Assembly (NCBI GenBank): GCA_009360345.1
Contig: SPDP01000001.1
Span: forward strand, 1,860,001 to 1,924,000
Direction: 5' to 3'
DNA length: 64,000 nt
DNA from: Alcaligenaceae bacterium SAGV5
GTDB lineage: Bacteria > Pseudomonadota > Gammaproteobacteria > Burkholderiales > Burkholderiaceae_B
Under the pieces are notes generated by a model. It searched no databases. It saw nothing but the letters and a program-made list of their open reading frames with translations, and had not been told where the DNA came from. This document shows, one piece after another, positions 8,514-16,949 of the stretch (positions are counted from its first letter, which is position 1; every line of letters begins with the position of its first letter). The position numbers and the translations under genes were made by a program.

Positions 8514-9179
8514 TCAGTCCGGCAGTCCCAGTTCCTGCCACAGGCCATCCACCCGTTTCTTCACGTCCGCATCCATCACGATGGGACGTCCCCATTCCCG
8601 GTCGGTCTCGCCCGGCCACTTGTTGGTGGCGTCCAGGCCCATCTTGCCGCCCAGCCCCGAGACCGGCGACGCGAAGTCCAGGTAGTCGATGGGCGTGCGG
8701 TCGGCCAGCAGGGTGTCGCGGACAGGGTCCATCCGTGTGGTGATGGCCCAGACCACTTCCTGCCAGTTGCGCACGTCGATGTCTTCGTCCACCACGACGA
8801 TGAACTTGGTGTACATGAACTGGCGCAGCACGCTCCAGATGCCGAACATCACGCGCTTGGCGTGGCCGGGATACTGCTTGCGCATGGAGACGATGGCCAG
8901 GCGATAGCTGCACCCCTCGGGCGGCAGGTAGAAATCGACGATTTCCGGCAACTGCCGGCGCAGCAAGGGGGTGAATACCTCGTTCAGCGCGACGCCCAGG
9001 ACGGCGGGCTCGTCGGGCGGCTTGCCCGTGTAGGTGGAGTGGTAGATGGGGTCGCGCCGCATGGTGATGCGGTCGACGGTGAAGACGGGGAACCAGTCCT
9101 GTTCGTTGTAGTACCCGGTATGGTCGCCATAGGGGCCTTCCAGCGCCATCTCGTAGCCGTTGTCGGGCGGGGCGGCGCC
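8514..9179 (-). pseudogene. ubiD: ubiD, 3' fragment (about 221 codons)
   Basis: C-terminal part of the UbiD carboxy-lyase: [89 protein letters not shown] and [13 protein letters not shown]. Similarity begins at [10 protein letters not shown], ten codons before an internal ATG (9149), and stops at 9179, where a palindromic repeat starts with an in-frame stop. The matching 5' part is at 3005-3868 on the opposite strand. This fragment lacks the region that binds much of the prenylated flavin, so a product from ATG 9149 would not be expected to work. Confidence 0.9.
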
Positions 9180-9254
9180 CTACGCCCTTCGGGCGTCCCC
9201 TCAAGGGGGCGATGCGGGTGGACCGGCGGAGCCGGATCCACCGCATCCTGGGGC
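9180..9254 (-). repeat. GC-rich palindromic repeat, copy A
   Basis: Read on the minus strand, these 75 bases match 57284-57356 almost throughout; the only difference is a small variation in one stem (ccccttgagggg here). It contains nested palindromes, including cgcccgaagggcg. It lies just after the 3' end of the LysR gene at 9287, as expected for a REP-like intergenic element, and touches the broken end of the ubiD fragment exactly. Confidence 0.85.
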
Positions 9255-9286
9255 CGATACGCCCCACGCGCCGCCGTCTCAAGGAC

Positions 9287-10210
9287 TCAGGGCTCCCCCT
9301 GCCCCCGCACCACTTCCCTCAGGCACTCCAACGCCGTCTCCACCCCCGCCGGCCGCAACGCGTCATTGCGCCAATACATTTCCACCGACCCGAATCCCGA
9401 CAGGCGCAACGGCACGATCCGCACCGCGTTCATCGTCACCAGCCGCATCGCCGCCCGGTGCGACGCCACCCCCACCATGTCGCTGTGGGCCAGCAAGGTC
9501 ATGTTCAGCGTGGCCGAATTCGACTCCACGTAATCGACCGGCAGATCCCGCCCCGCGGCCGCCAGCGCGGCATCCAGCGCATTGCGTATCGGCGTGCCCC
9601 GGGGCCACAGGATCCATCGATGCCCCATCACCGCGTCCCACGTCGGCTCGCCGCCCTCGAACAACGGATGCGACGGCCGCGCCACGAAATGGATGGGCTC
9701 CAGGTACAGCGCCTCCGACCGGATGGCGGGATCGTGCAGCTCAGGGGCGGAGCGGCCCACCACGATGTCCAGTTCCCCCTGCGCCAATTGCCCCATCAAC
9801 TGGTCCATCGTGCTTTCGACCACCCGGATCCGGGCCTGCGGCATGCGCCGCAGCAACCCCAGCATCGCCAGGGGAACCGTATCCGGCGCCGCCGCGCCCG
9901 AGGTGCCGATCAGCACCTGCCCGCTGCCCCCTTCGCGCATGGCCTCCATATCGCTGTGGGCACGGTCCAGCTGGGCCTCGATGCGCCGGGCATGGGCGAT
10001 CAGCGCCTCGCCATGGGACGTGGGCCGCAGCCCGCGCGCGTGCCGCTCGAACAGCAGCAGGCCGATGTCGTCCTCCAGTTCGCGCAGCCACTTGGACAAT
10101 GCGGGCTGCGTGGTGTTGAGCGCGGCGGCCGAATGGCTGATGTTGCGGGTCTGGGCAAGGCTGAGCAGCATCTGGAGATTGCGCAGCCGCAGGCGGTGGG
10201 TCCAATCCAT
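9287..10210 (-). CDS. LysR-family regulator of the adjacent Bug gene
   Basis: A 307-residue LysR-type regulator. The N-terminal winged helix-turn-helix (LRNLQMLLSLAQTRNISHSA, then LNTTQPALSKWLRELE) is followed by a two-lobed effector domain. The start is MDWTHRLRLRNLQML at 10210. It is divergent from the Bug receptor gene, 130 bp between starts, with an inverted repeat in the gap, the usual layout for an activator that autoregulates and controls its divergent target. The ligand is unknown but is plausibly what the Bug protein binds. Confidence 0.88.
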   Translation of the reverse strand: MDWTHRLRLRNLQMLLSLAQTRNISHSAAALNTTQPALSKWLRELEDDIGLLLFERHARGLRPTSHGEALIAHARRIEAQLDRAHSDMEAMREGGSGQVLIGTSGAAAPDTVPLAMLGLLRRMPQARIRVVESTMDQLMGQLAQGELDIVVGRSAPELHDPAIRSEALYLEPIHFVARPSHPLFEGGEPTWDAVMGHRWILWPRGTPIRNALDAALAAAGRDLPVDYVESNSATLNMTLLAHSDMVGVASHRAAMRLVTMNAVRIVPLRLSGFGSVEMYWRNDALRPAGVETALECLREVVRGQGEP

Positions 10211-10243
10211 GGGCGGAAACCGGGAGCGAAAGGGTCATCCCAG

Positions 10244-10263
10244 CCATATCGCACCGGATATGG
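10244..10263. promoter_or_regulatory. Inverted repeat in the LysR-Bug divergent region
   Basis: Perfect 7-bp arms ccatatc (10244-10250) and gatatgg (10257-10263) with a 6-bp centre. A related half-site, gcatatcgc, occurs about 25 bp downstream. The repeat is 34 bp upstream of the LysR start and about 80 bp before the Bug start, so it is a good candidate for the regulator's binding site. Confidence 0.5.
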
Positions 10264-10340
10264 ATGAGAACAAAAATTCATTTTCCAAAGCATATCGCTT
10301 TCCGCATACTGGCAGGAGACCATACCAAGGAGACATCGAG

Positions 10341-11300
10341 ATGCTTAGACCCCTGCGCGCGCTGGGCGCCCTCGCCCTGGCCTGCTCGTGCGCCAGCGCC
10401 TACGCCTGGCCCGACCGCCCCATCACCTTCATCGTCCCCTACACCCCCGCCACCGGCATCGACCTCGTGGCCCGCCAGCTCTCCACCCAGCTCGGCAAGA
10501 CCCTGGGCCAGCCCATCGTGGTCGAGAACGTGGCCGGCGCCAGCGGCAACATCGGCAGCGAACGCGCCGCCCGCGCCGCGCCCGACGGCCATACCTTCAT
10601 GGTGCAGGTCAATACCCTGGTCATGAACCGCAGCCTGTACAAGTCGCTGCCCTACGACCCGGTGGCCGACTTCGACCCCGTGGCGCTGACCTCGTGGGGC
10701 ACGCTGCTGCTGGTATCGCCCACCTCGCGCAAGCCCGCGACCGTGGCCGAACTGGTGGCCGCGGCCAAGGCCGAGCCCGGCAAGCTGACCTACGCGACCC
10801 CCGGCGTGGGCACGCCCCACCACCTGTCCATGGCGCTGTTCCTGCAACAGACCGGGGCCCAGATGATGCACGTGCCCTACAAGGGCACGGCGGGCGCCGT
10901 CACCGATATCCTGGGCGGACGCATAGACGCGATGTTCCTGCCGGTGCACGTGGCCCTGCCGCAGATCAAGGGCGGCAAGCTCAAGGCCATCGCCACCGGC
11001 AGCGCGAAACGCCTGGTCCAGCTGCCCGACGTCCCCACCCTGGAGGAAGCGGGCATCAGGGGCGGCAACGTGGACATGTGGTACGGCGTCTTCGCGCCCA
11101 AGGGCACGCCGCCCGAGATCATCGCCCGCATGAACAAGGAGATCTCGCAGGCGCTGCAATCGCCCGCCACGGCGTCCGCGTTCGAGGCGCAGGGCATGGT
11201 GCCGGCCACTTCCTCGCCGGCCGAATTCGGCAAGCTCGTCGCCAAGGATGCCCAGCGCTGGGCGGACGTGGTCAAGGCGGCGAACATCACCGCCGAATGA
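10341..11300 (+). CDS. Bug/TctC-family periplasmic solute-binding protein
   Basis: A 319-residue periplasmic receptor of the tripartite tricarboxylate transporter family. The signal peptide (MLRPLRALGALALACSCASAYA) precedes WPDRPITFIVPYTPATGIDL, VVENVAGASGNIGSERAARA and MMHVPYKGTAGAVTDILGG, the usual ligand-pocket loops. The canonical PFPPGG loop reads PYTPATG here, so the second Gly-Gly element is altered. The ribosome site aaggagac precedes ATG 10341. No TctA/TctB partner lies nearby, so the receptor either serves a transporter encoded elsewhere or acts as a sensor. Ligands of the family are carboxylates. Confidence 0.88.
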   Translation: MLRPLRALGALALACSCASAYAWPDRPITFIVPYTPATGIDLVARQLSTQLGKTLGQPIVVENVAGASGNIGSERAARAAPDGHTFMVQVNTLVMNRSLYKSLPYDPVADFDPVALTSWGTLLLVSPTSRKPATVAELVAAAKAEPGKLTYATPGVGTPHHLSMALFLQQTGAQMMHVPYKGTAGAVTDILGGRIDAMFLPVHVALPQIKGGKLKAIATGSAKRLVQLPDVPTLEEAGIRGGNVDMWYGVFAPKGTPPEIIARMNKEISQALQSPATASAFEAQGMVPATSSPAEFGKLVAKDAQRWADVVKAANITAE

Positions 11301-11439
11301 GCCGGCAGGCAGCCACGGAGACCCGCCGGAGCCTGTGGTAACGTGGATCGGCGCGGAACGAAATCCCCCACGGCCAGCGGGCTTGTTTCGGCCGCGATCG
11401 ACCCTATCCTCTCCTAGAATACCCATCCAGGAGGCTCCC

Positions 11440-12387
11440 TTGGCCGATCTACAGACGCTGCTCGTGCTCTACGGAGCATGGCTGGTCTTCTTCAACGTGC
11501 TGCTGGAACAGGCGGGCCTGCCCATACCCGCCTATCCGCTGCTGGTCGTGGCCGGCGCGCTGGCCGCGCAGGACCAGCTCTCGTGGCCGCTGATCCTGGC
11601 CGGCACCGTCGCGGCCAGCCTGATCGCGGACAGCGCCTGGTACGTGGCCGGACAGCGCCACGGCGCGCGGCTGCTCAGCATCATCTGTCGCGTTTCGCTG
11701 TCGCAGGACTCCTGCATACGCCAGACCCAGAGCCGCTACCTCCTGGTGGGGCCGCGCCTGCTGCTGGTGGCCAAGTTCCTGCCCGGCGCCGGCGCCCTGA
11801 GCACGGTGATGGCCGGACTCACCCGCGCGCCCTACCGGACCTTCGTCGGCTACGAACTGGCCGGCACGCTGATCTGGGGCGGCTCGGCGGTCCTGCTGGG
11901 CGCGATCTTCCATCCCGTGGTGGCCGATATCCTGCTGGCCATCGACCAGTACGGGCAGATGGGCATCCTGTTCCTGGGCACGCTGCTGGCGCTGTACATC
12001 GCCTACCGGATGATCCAGCGGTGGCGGGTCGTCAAGCACCTGCGCACGGTGCCTCGCCTGCCGGTGGACGAACTCGTGTCCTGGGAGCACGCGGGCCGCC
12101 GGCCAGTCCTGCTGGACGTGCGGCCCCAGCCCGACGACCCCCTGCCCGGCGCCATCGCGGTGGACGTGCATGCGCCGCTCGACGGCCTGGAGCTCGGCCC
12201 CTACGACACCGACATCGTGGTGTACTGCGCCTGTCCCAATGAAATCTCGGCGGCCATGCTGGCCACCAAGCTGCGCGCGGCGGGCTACGCCAATACCTGG
12301 GCGCTGCTGGGCGGCCACGATGCCTGGCAGGCCTACCGCGAAGTGCCCGCATCCCCACTCGCCTCCCCGGCAACGGAGCAATCATGA
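11440..12387 (+). CDS. DedA-family membrane protein fused to a rhodanese domain
   Basis: A 315-residue fusion. Residues about 1-190 are a DedA/SNARE-associated integral membrane domain: LLEQAGLPIPAYPLLVVAGA, then ADSAWYVAGQRHG and FLPGAGALSTVMAGLTRAPY. Residues about 210-300 form a rhodanese domain (RRPVLLDVRPQP) with a cysteine loop CACPNE (Cys263, Cys265) where the persulfide cysteine belongs. DedA proteins are implicated in lipid-carrier flipping and proton-motive-force maintenance; rhodaneses transfer sulfane sulfur. I start at TTG 11440 behind ccaggagg; no in-frame ATG is close. Its stop overlaps the osmC start by ATGA, suggesting a common thiol-related role. Confidence 0.85.
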   Translation: MADLQTLLVLYGAWLVFFNVLLEQAGLPIPAYPLLVVAGALAAQDQLSWPLILAGTVAASLIADSAWYVAGQRHGARLLSIICRVSLSQDSCIRQTQSRYLLVGPRLLLVAKFLPGAGALSTVMAGLTRAPYRTFVGYELAGTLIWGGSAVLLGAIFHPVVADILLAIDQYGQMGILFLGTLLALYIAYRMIQRWRVVKHLRTVPRLPVDELVSWEHAGRRPVLLDVRPQPDDPLPGAIAVDVHAPLDGLELGPYDTDIVVYCACPNEISAAMLATKLRAAGYANTWALLGGHDAWQAYREVPASPLASPATEQS

Positions 12388-12779
12388 GCGTACACGTCAA
12401 ATCGAACATGCCCGGCGGCATGCGCTACACCATCTCGCTGGGCGCGCACGACGTGCCCCTGGACATGCCCGCCCCCAAAGGCGAGGGGCCTTCCCCGCAC
12501 GACTATTTCGACGCGGCCCTGGGAGGCTGCAAGGCGCTGACGCTGATGATCTACGCCAAGGGCAAGAACATCCCCCTGGATGGCGTCGACGTGGAAATCG
12601 TCCGCGACGACAAGGACGAACGGCGCGGCGAATACCGGCTGGCCGTGCGCCTGGTGCTGAACGGCGACCTGACGGAGGAACAGGTGGCGGAGCTGCACGC
12701 CGTTGCCGACCGCTGCCCCATCCACAAGCTGATGACGACCACCACCATCAAGATCGACAGCGAGATCACGCGAGCCTGA
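12384..12779 (+). CDS. OsmC-family protein
   Basis: A 131-residue OsmC/Ohr-fold protein with the two redox cysteines: Cys49 in DAALGGCKALT and Cys111 in ADRCPIHKL. The family either reduces organic peroxides or has less defined roles in sulfur and stress metabolism. The N-terminal SPHDYFDAALGGC segment and the C-terminal IHKLM segment place it with the YhfA-like OsmC group rather than Ohr. It overlaps the DedA-rhodanese gene by four bases and should be co-translated with it. Confidence 0.88.
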   Translation: MSVHVKSNMPGGMRYTISLGAHDVPLDMPAPKGEGPSPHDYFDAALGGCKALTLMIYAKGKNIPLDGVDVEIVRDDKDERRGEYRLAVRLVLNGDLTEEQVAELHAVADRCPIHKLMTTTTIKIDSEITRA

Positions 12780-12788
12780 CGGGCCGGC

Positions 12789-13712
12789 TCAGCCGGAGAC
12801 GATCCCCGCCAGCTTCAGTTGCTGCCGCGTTTCAGCCTGCGCCACTTCCCGCAACCAGGCGGCGAACAACTGGGCGGGCGCCCCCGCGTCAGGCGCCACG
12901 CCGTAGTAATAGCGGTCCAGCGCCAGCCGCAGGTCGGGCAGGGGTGCCGCCAGCCGGCTCCTGGCCAGATCGTGGCCCAGCAGCGAAACCGGGGCCAGCG
13001 CCAACCCCAGTCCGTCCAGCGCCGCCTGCATCACAAAGTGCAGATGATCGAACTGCAGCGTCTGCTGCTGGCGGGCGCGCGGACGGCCGACCTGGGTGAA
13101 CCACGCTTCCCAGTCCCCGCGCCGGGAGCGGGAATAAAGCAGGACATGCCCCGCCAGGTCCGCCGGACGCGCCACGGGCCGGGCCCGCAGCAATTCCGGT
13201 GCGGCAACGACCAGTCCCTCGTCCTGCATGAACGCACGCGCCTCGATCGAGGGCGGCCAGCCGCGGCGTCCGCGCCGGATGGCCACGTCGAAACTCTCGA
13301 TCGCCTTCTCGGGCGCCAGGGTGCTGGTCACCACTTCCGGCTTGATCTGCGGATGGCGCGCCACGAAATCCGGCAGGCGCGGAATCAGCCAGCGCACGGC
13401 GAAACTGGGACGCACGTTGATGCGGACCACACTCGGGGCATTGCGCCCGACGAAGGCTTCCGCGGCGGCCGAGATGCTGGCCAGCGCCGGGGCGGTATCG
13501 GCCAGGAACTGCGCGCCCGCCGCCGTCAGGACGATCTGCCGCGTCCGGCGCTCGAACAGCTCGACGCCCAGGTAATCCTCCAGTTGCCGCACCTGGCGGC
13601 TGACCGCGCCATGGGTCACGCCCAGTTCCAGCCCGGCGCGGGTGAAACTGAGGTGGCGGGCGGCGGCGACGAAGGCCCGGACGGCATTGAGCGGCGGCGG
13701 TCGATGGTTCAT
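12789..13712 (-). CDS. LysR-family regulator (GcvA-like)
   Basis: A 307-residue LysR protein starting MNHRPPPLNAVRAFVAAARH, with the DNA-binding helices ARHLSFTRAGLELGVTHGAVSRQVRQLE, characteristic of the GcvA/AmpR/TrpI branch. The effector domain contains VVRINVRPSFAVRWLIPRLP. It is divergent from an MFS transporter gene with 77 bp between starts, so the transporter is the likely target. The 3' end is 10 bp from the osmC stop on the other strand. Confidence 0.87.
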   Translation of the reverse strand: MNHRPPPLNAVRAFVAAARHLSFTRAGLELGVTHGAVSRQVRQLEDYLGVELFERRTRQIVLTAAGAQFLADTAPALASISAAAEAFVGRNAPSVVRINVRPSFAVRWLIPRLPDFVARHPQIKPEVVTSTLAPEKAIESFDVAIRRGRRGWPPSIEARAFMQDEGLVVAAPELLRARPVARPADLAGHVLLYSRSRRGDWEAWFTQVGRPRARQQQTLQFDHLHFVMQAALDGLGLALAPVSLLGHDLARSRLAAPLPDLRLALDRYYYGVAPDAGAPAQLFAAWLREVAQAETRQQLKLAGIVSG

Positions 13713-13789
13713 GCGTGCGATTTTCTCACGTGTGGCGCCAGTTTAAATCGTTTGTCGCGCCGGGCACGCCGGCGTCACCATGTCGGCCT

Positions 13790-14914
13790 ATGTCCGATCC
13801 CGCCGCTTCCTCCGCCGATCGCCACTCGCGCGATGCCGCCCTGGCCCTGAGCCTGGCCCTGCCCGCCGATGTCGTCCTCTACCTGCTCTTGCCCGCCCAT
13901 GCCGGGCACTTTGGCGTGAGCCTCGCCCAGGCCGGCGTGCTGCTGGCCGCCAACAGATTGATCCGGATCGCCGGCTACGGCTGGGTCGCCCGCCGGTACG
14001 CCGCGCGCGGCGACCGCGACATCTGCACGCTGGCGGCATTGGCTTCGGCCGGCTGCGCACTGAGCTATGCCTTGCTGTCGGGCTTCTGGCTGCTGCTCGC
14101 GGCCCGGCTGCTGTGGGGCCTGTCCTTCGCGGCCTTGAACCTGTCCACCCAGGCGCTGGCCACCGCCAGCCTGTCCGGCGCGGCGCAGCGCACGGGCCGC
14201 TCGCGCGCCCTGATCGCGACCGGCCCGATGCTGGCGCTGCCGGCGGCCGCCTGGCTGGCGGAGGTGGCCGGACCGCGGTTCATCTTCTTCATCCTGGCCG
14301 CCCTCGCCTTGCTGGCCCTGCCGCTGGCGCGCCGCCTGCCGGCGCACGGCCGGACCCAGGCCGCGCCGCCGCCGGCGCGCCGCATACGGCCGCCGGGCAG
14401 CCTGGATGCGTGGTCGTTCATGGAAGGATTGACGCTGGACGGCCTGTTCATCATCGGCCTGGCCTTGCTCGCGCAGGATGCGCTGCCCGAATGGGCCCTG
14501 CTGGCCGCCGGCGTGCTGATGGCGCTGCGCTACCTGTCGGAGATCCTGCTCAGTCCGCTGGGTGGGCGCCTCGCCGACCGCCTGGGCGCCGAACGCATGC
14601 TGGTCGTCCTGTCGCTGGCGACCTCGGCCGCCCTGGTCGGATTCGGCGCCGGCTGGCTATGGGCCTGCGCTTTCATCATCGTCGTATTGCGCGCCCTGCA
14701 ACTGCCGCTGCTGGCGCCCATCGTGGCGCGGCGGCATCCTGGCCATGAACGCATCCAGGCACTGGCCGCGCGCTCGATCTGGCGTGACATCGGTGCCGGC
14801 GCGGGACCGATGCTGGCCGGCCTGCTGCTGCCGGCCGCGCCCCCCATCCTGATCTACGGCGGGGCGGCCCTGCTGCTGTCGGCCGCCGCGCTGGCGTGCC
14901 TGCGCAGCGACTGA
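13790..14914 (+). CDS. Major facilitator superfamily transporter
   Basis: About 374 residues with roughly 11-12 hydrophobic helices. The A-motif region between helices 2 and 3 is weak (RLIRIAGYGWVARRYAARGD), but the second-half copy is clear: LLSPLGGRLADRLGAERMLV. An Arg/Pro-rich cytoplasmic loop (HGRTQAAPPPARRIRPPG) separates the two halves. The start at 13790 (MSDPAASSADRHSRD) is preferred over an ATG 25 codons earlier whose extension is not membrane-like. The substrate is unknown; control by the divergent LysR gene is likely. Confidence 0.82.
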   Translation: MSDPAASSADRHSRDAALALSLALPADVVLYLLLPAHAGHFGVSLAQAGVLLAANRLIRIAGYGWVARRYAARGDRDICTLAALASAGCALSYALLSGFWLLLAARLLWGLSFAALNLSTQALATASLSGAAQRTGRSRALIATGPMLALPAAAWLAEVAGPRFIFFILAALALLALPLARRLPAHGRTQAAPPPARRIRPPGSLDAWSFMEGLTLDGLFIIGLALLAQDALPEWALLAAGVLMALRYLSEILLSPLGGRLADRLGAERMLVVLSLATSAALVGFGAGWLWACAFIIVVLRALQLPLLAPIVARRHPGHERIQALAARSIWRDIGAGAGPMLAGLLLPAAPPILIYGGAALLLSAAALACLRSD

Positions 14915-14933
14915 CCCCGCGCCGCTTGCCGGC

Positions 14934-15902
14934 TCAATCGATGCTGATCCCCGTCTGCCGCACGACCTGGCCGTAGCGCTCGATCTCCCGGGCCATCATC
15001 GCGCCCAGTTCGGCCGGCGTGCCGGTCTGGACGTCGAAACCCTGCGCGGCGAACTTCTGCCTGAGGTCCGCGTCCTGCAGCGCCTGGTTCATCGCCGCGT
15101 TGACGCGCGCGACCACCGCCTCGGGCGTGCCCGCCGGGGCGAACAGGGCCAGGCCGCTGGGCACGTCGACCCCGGGCATGCCGGCCGCCACCATCGACGG
15201 CACCCCCGGCACCAGCGGCGATTCGGCCGCCGTGGTCAGGGCCAGCGCACGCAGCTTGCCTTCGCGTATCTGCGGCACGACGGCCACGTCGGCGATCATG
15301 AAGTCCACCTGGTTGCCCAGCAGCGCGACCACCGCCGGCCCCACGCCCTTGAACGGCACGTGCGTGAACGACACCCCGGCGGCGCGCGCGATGATCTCGG
15401 TCACGAGATGCGGCGCGGCGCCGTTGCCGCTGGAGGCATAGCTCAGACGCCCCGGCTGCCTGCGCGCGGCTTCCAGCAGGTCCTTCAGCGACTTCGCCGG
15501 CGAGGCGGGATGGACCACCACGATGAACGGCGAAGCCGTCATGTTGCCGACCGGCGCGAAGCCGCGCAGCGCGTCGTAGGGCAGCTTCTTGTAGAGCGCC
15601 TGCGAACTGGCGTGGGTGATCGGTCCCGTCACGTACAAGGTATAGCCGTCGGGTGGCGACGTGGCGACGTACGCGGCGCCGATCGTGGTGCCCGCACCGG
15701 GCTTGTTCTCGATGTAGACCGCCTGCCGGAAACCCTCGGCCAGCTTGGCGCCGAGAATCCGGGCCGCCACGTCGGTCGAGCCGCCCGGCGGAAAGGGCAC
15801 CACGATCTTGACGGGCTTCGTCGGATACGCCTGGGCGTGGAGACCGACCACGGGCAGCAACGCTCCCAGCGCCAGCGCGGCGATGCGGTACGCGCCCTTC
15901 AT
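14934..15902 (-). CDS. Bug/TctC-family receptor, last gene of the PEPM-Bug-DHDPS operon
   Basis: A 322-residue periplasmic receptor with signal peptide MKGAYRIAALALGALLPVVG ending near LHAQA, and the loops IVVPFPPGGSTDVAARILGA, ENKPGAGTTIGAAYVA and FTHVPFKGVGPAVVALLGNQ. The PFPPGG and PGAGTTIG elements that clamp the ligand carboxylate are canonical. Its ATG at 15902 overlaps the stop of the upstream DHDPS-family gene (ATGA), so expression should be coupled to that enzyme. It is the second Bug gene of this operon. Confidence 0.88.
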   Translation of the reverse strand: MKGAYRIAALALGALLPVVGLHAQAYPTKPVKIVVPFPPGGSTDVAARILGAKLAEGFRQAVYIENKPGAGTTIGAAYVATSPPDGYTLYVTGPITHASSQALYKKLPYDALRGFAPVGNMTASPFIVVVHPASPAKSLKDLLEAARRQPGRLSYASSGNGAAPHLVTEIIARAAGVSFTHVPFKGVGPAVVALLGNQVDFMIADVAVVPQIREGKLRALALTTAAESPLVPGVPSMVAAGMPGVDVPSGLALFAPAGTPEAVVARVNAAMNQALQDADLRQKFAAQGFDVQTGTPAELGAMMAREIERYGQVVRQTGISID

Positions 15903-16915
15903 GCCTCTCTCCCCGCGGCGGCCATCTGCGCCGGCTCCCGGACAACCTCGATGCCGGCGCCGCGCATGAGTTGATCGATGCGGCGGATCTCCTCGGCGCG
16001 CGGCTCGGGCATGGGCGGACGCATGCGCGGCGACTCGATCAGGCCGCGCAGCCAGGTCGCGATCTTGTAGCGCACATGCAGCCGGCCGGGCTCGGCGTAG
16101 ATGTATTCGTGCAGCCGCGCCAGGCCTGCATTCCAGAGACGGCGGGCGGCAGCCAGATCGTCCGCGCGCATCGCCTCGATGTGGTCCAGCATGGGCTCCA
16201 GCGCGTAGTTCCACGAACCGCTGATGGTGCCGTCGAAATTGCCGCTGGCCAGGTACTCGTGGAAGAAATGCGCGCTCGAACACAGCAGCGCCACGCCGGG
16301 CGCCTGGTCGCGCATGGCCCGCGCCAGGATGCGGTGCCCCTGGTAGGCGTAGGTCGTTTTCCAGCCCACGATGTTGGGCACCTCGCGGCAGAACTTCAGC
16401 GTGGGCTCCAGCGGCAGTCCCAGCCCCCACGGCTGCGACGCGTTGGTGATGGGATGCGTAAAAATGGGCAGGTCCACGGCCCGGTCCTGGGCCTTGATCT
16501 GGTCCAGCCAGACCTCGGGGTAGCGCACCGAGTCCCAGGCGATGGCCACGTCCATGGAGCCGGCCGGCGGCACCACGAAGATGCCGTCCGCGCCCCGTTC
16601 CTTCGCGTCGAGCGCGGTCTGCACGGTTTCCGCGGTGGTCCATGCGAAGGTGCCGGCCAGCACCGGCATCTTGCCCGCGGCCTCCTCCATGACGATCTCC
16701 AATACCCGCTGCTTTTCCTCGCGGGTCAGGTAGAAGGCTTCCCCGGCCTCGGGATTGGCGATGAGACCGCCCTCGGCGGCGAACCGCGGCTGTTGCAGGT
16801 AATAGCGCACCAGCCGGCGCAGGCCCGGCTCGTCGATACTCAAGTCGTCCTGCAAGGGCAGGACCAGCGCCGTGTAGAGGCGGCGCGCGAGGGGATGGAA
16901 CGGGGAATTGCTCAA
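15899..16915 (-). CDS. Dihydrodipicolinate synthase/N-acetylneuraminate lyase-family protein
   Basis: A 338-residue TIM-barrel protein of the class I aldolase DHDPS/NAL family. The Schiff-base lysine is in NIVGWKTTYAYQG, in the expected order on strand 6. Two usual motifs are changed: the GTTGE element reads IANPEAGEAFYLTREEK and the YNxPxR tyrosine element reads FTHPITNAS. Its reaction is therefore unlikely to be dihydrodipicolinate synthesis; aldol cleavage or dehydration of a sugar- or keto-acid is more likely. The start is TTG 16915 behind aggagtcc; the open frame upstream is not family-like. It sits between two Bug genes, 34 bp after one and overlapping the next. Confidence 0.8.
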   Translation of the reverse strand: MSNSPFHPLARRLYTALVLPLQDDLSIDEPGLRRLVRYYLQQPRFAAEGGLIANPEAGEAFYLTREEKQRVLEIVMEEAAGKMPVLAGTFAWTTAETVQTALDAKERGADGIFVVPPAGSMDVAIAWDSVRYPEVWLDQIKAQDRAVDLPIFTHPITNASQPWGLGLPLEPTLKFCREVPNIVGWKTTYAYQGHRILARAMRDQAPGVALLCSSAHFFHEYLASGNFDGTISGSWNYALEPMLDHIEAMRADDLAAARRLWNAGLARLHEYIYAEPGRLHVRYKIATWLRGLIESPRMRPPMPEPRAEEIRRIDQLMRGAGIEVVREPAQMAAAGREA

Positions 16916-16949
16916 CGTGGACTCCTGAAGCAATGAATGGGACCGGGCA

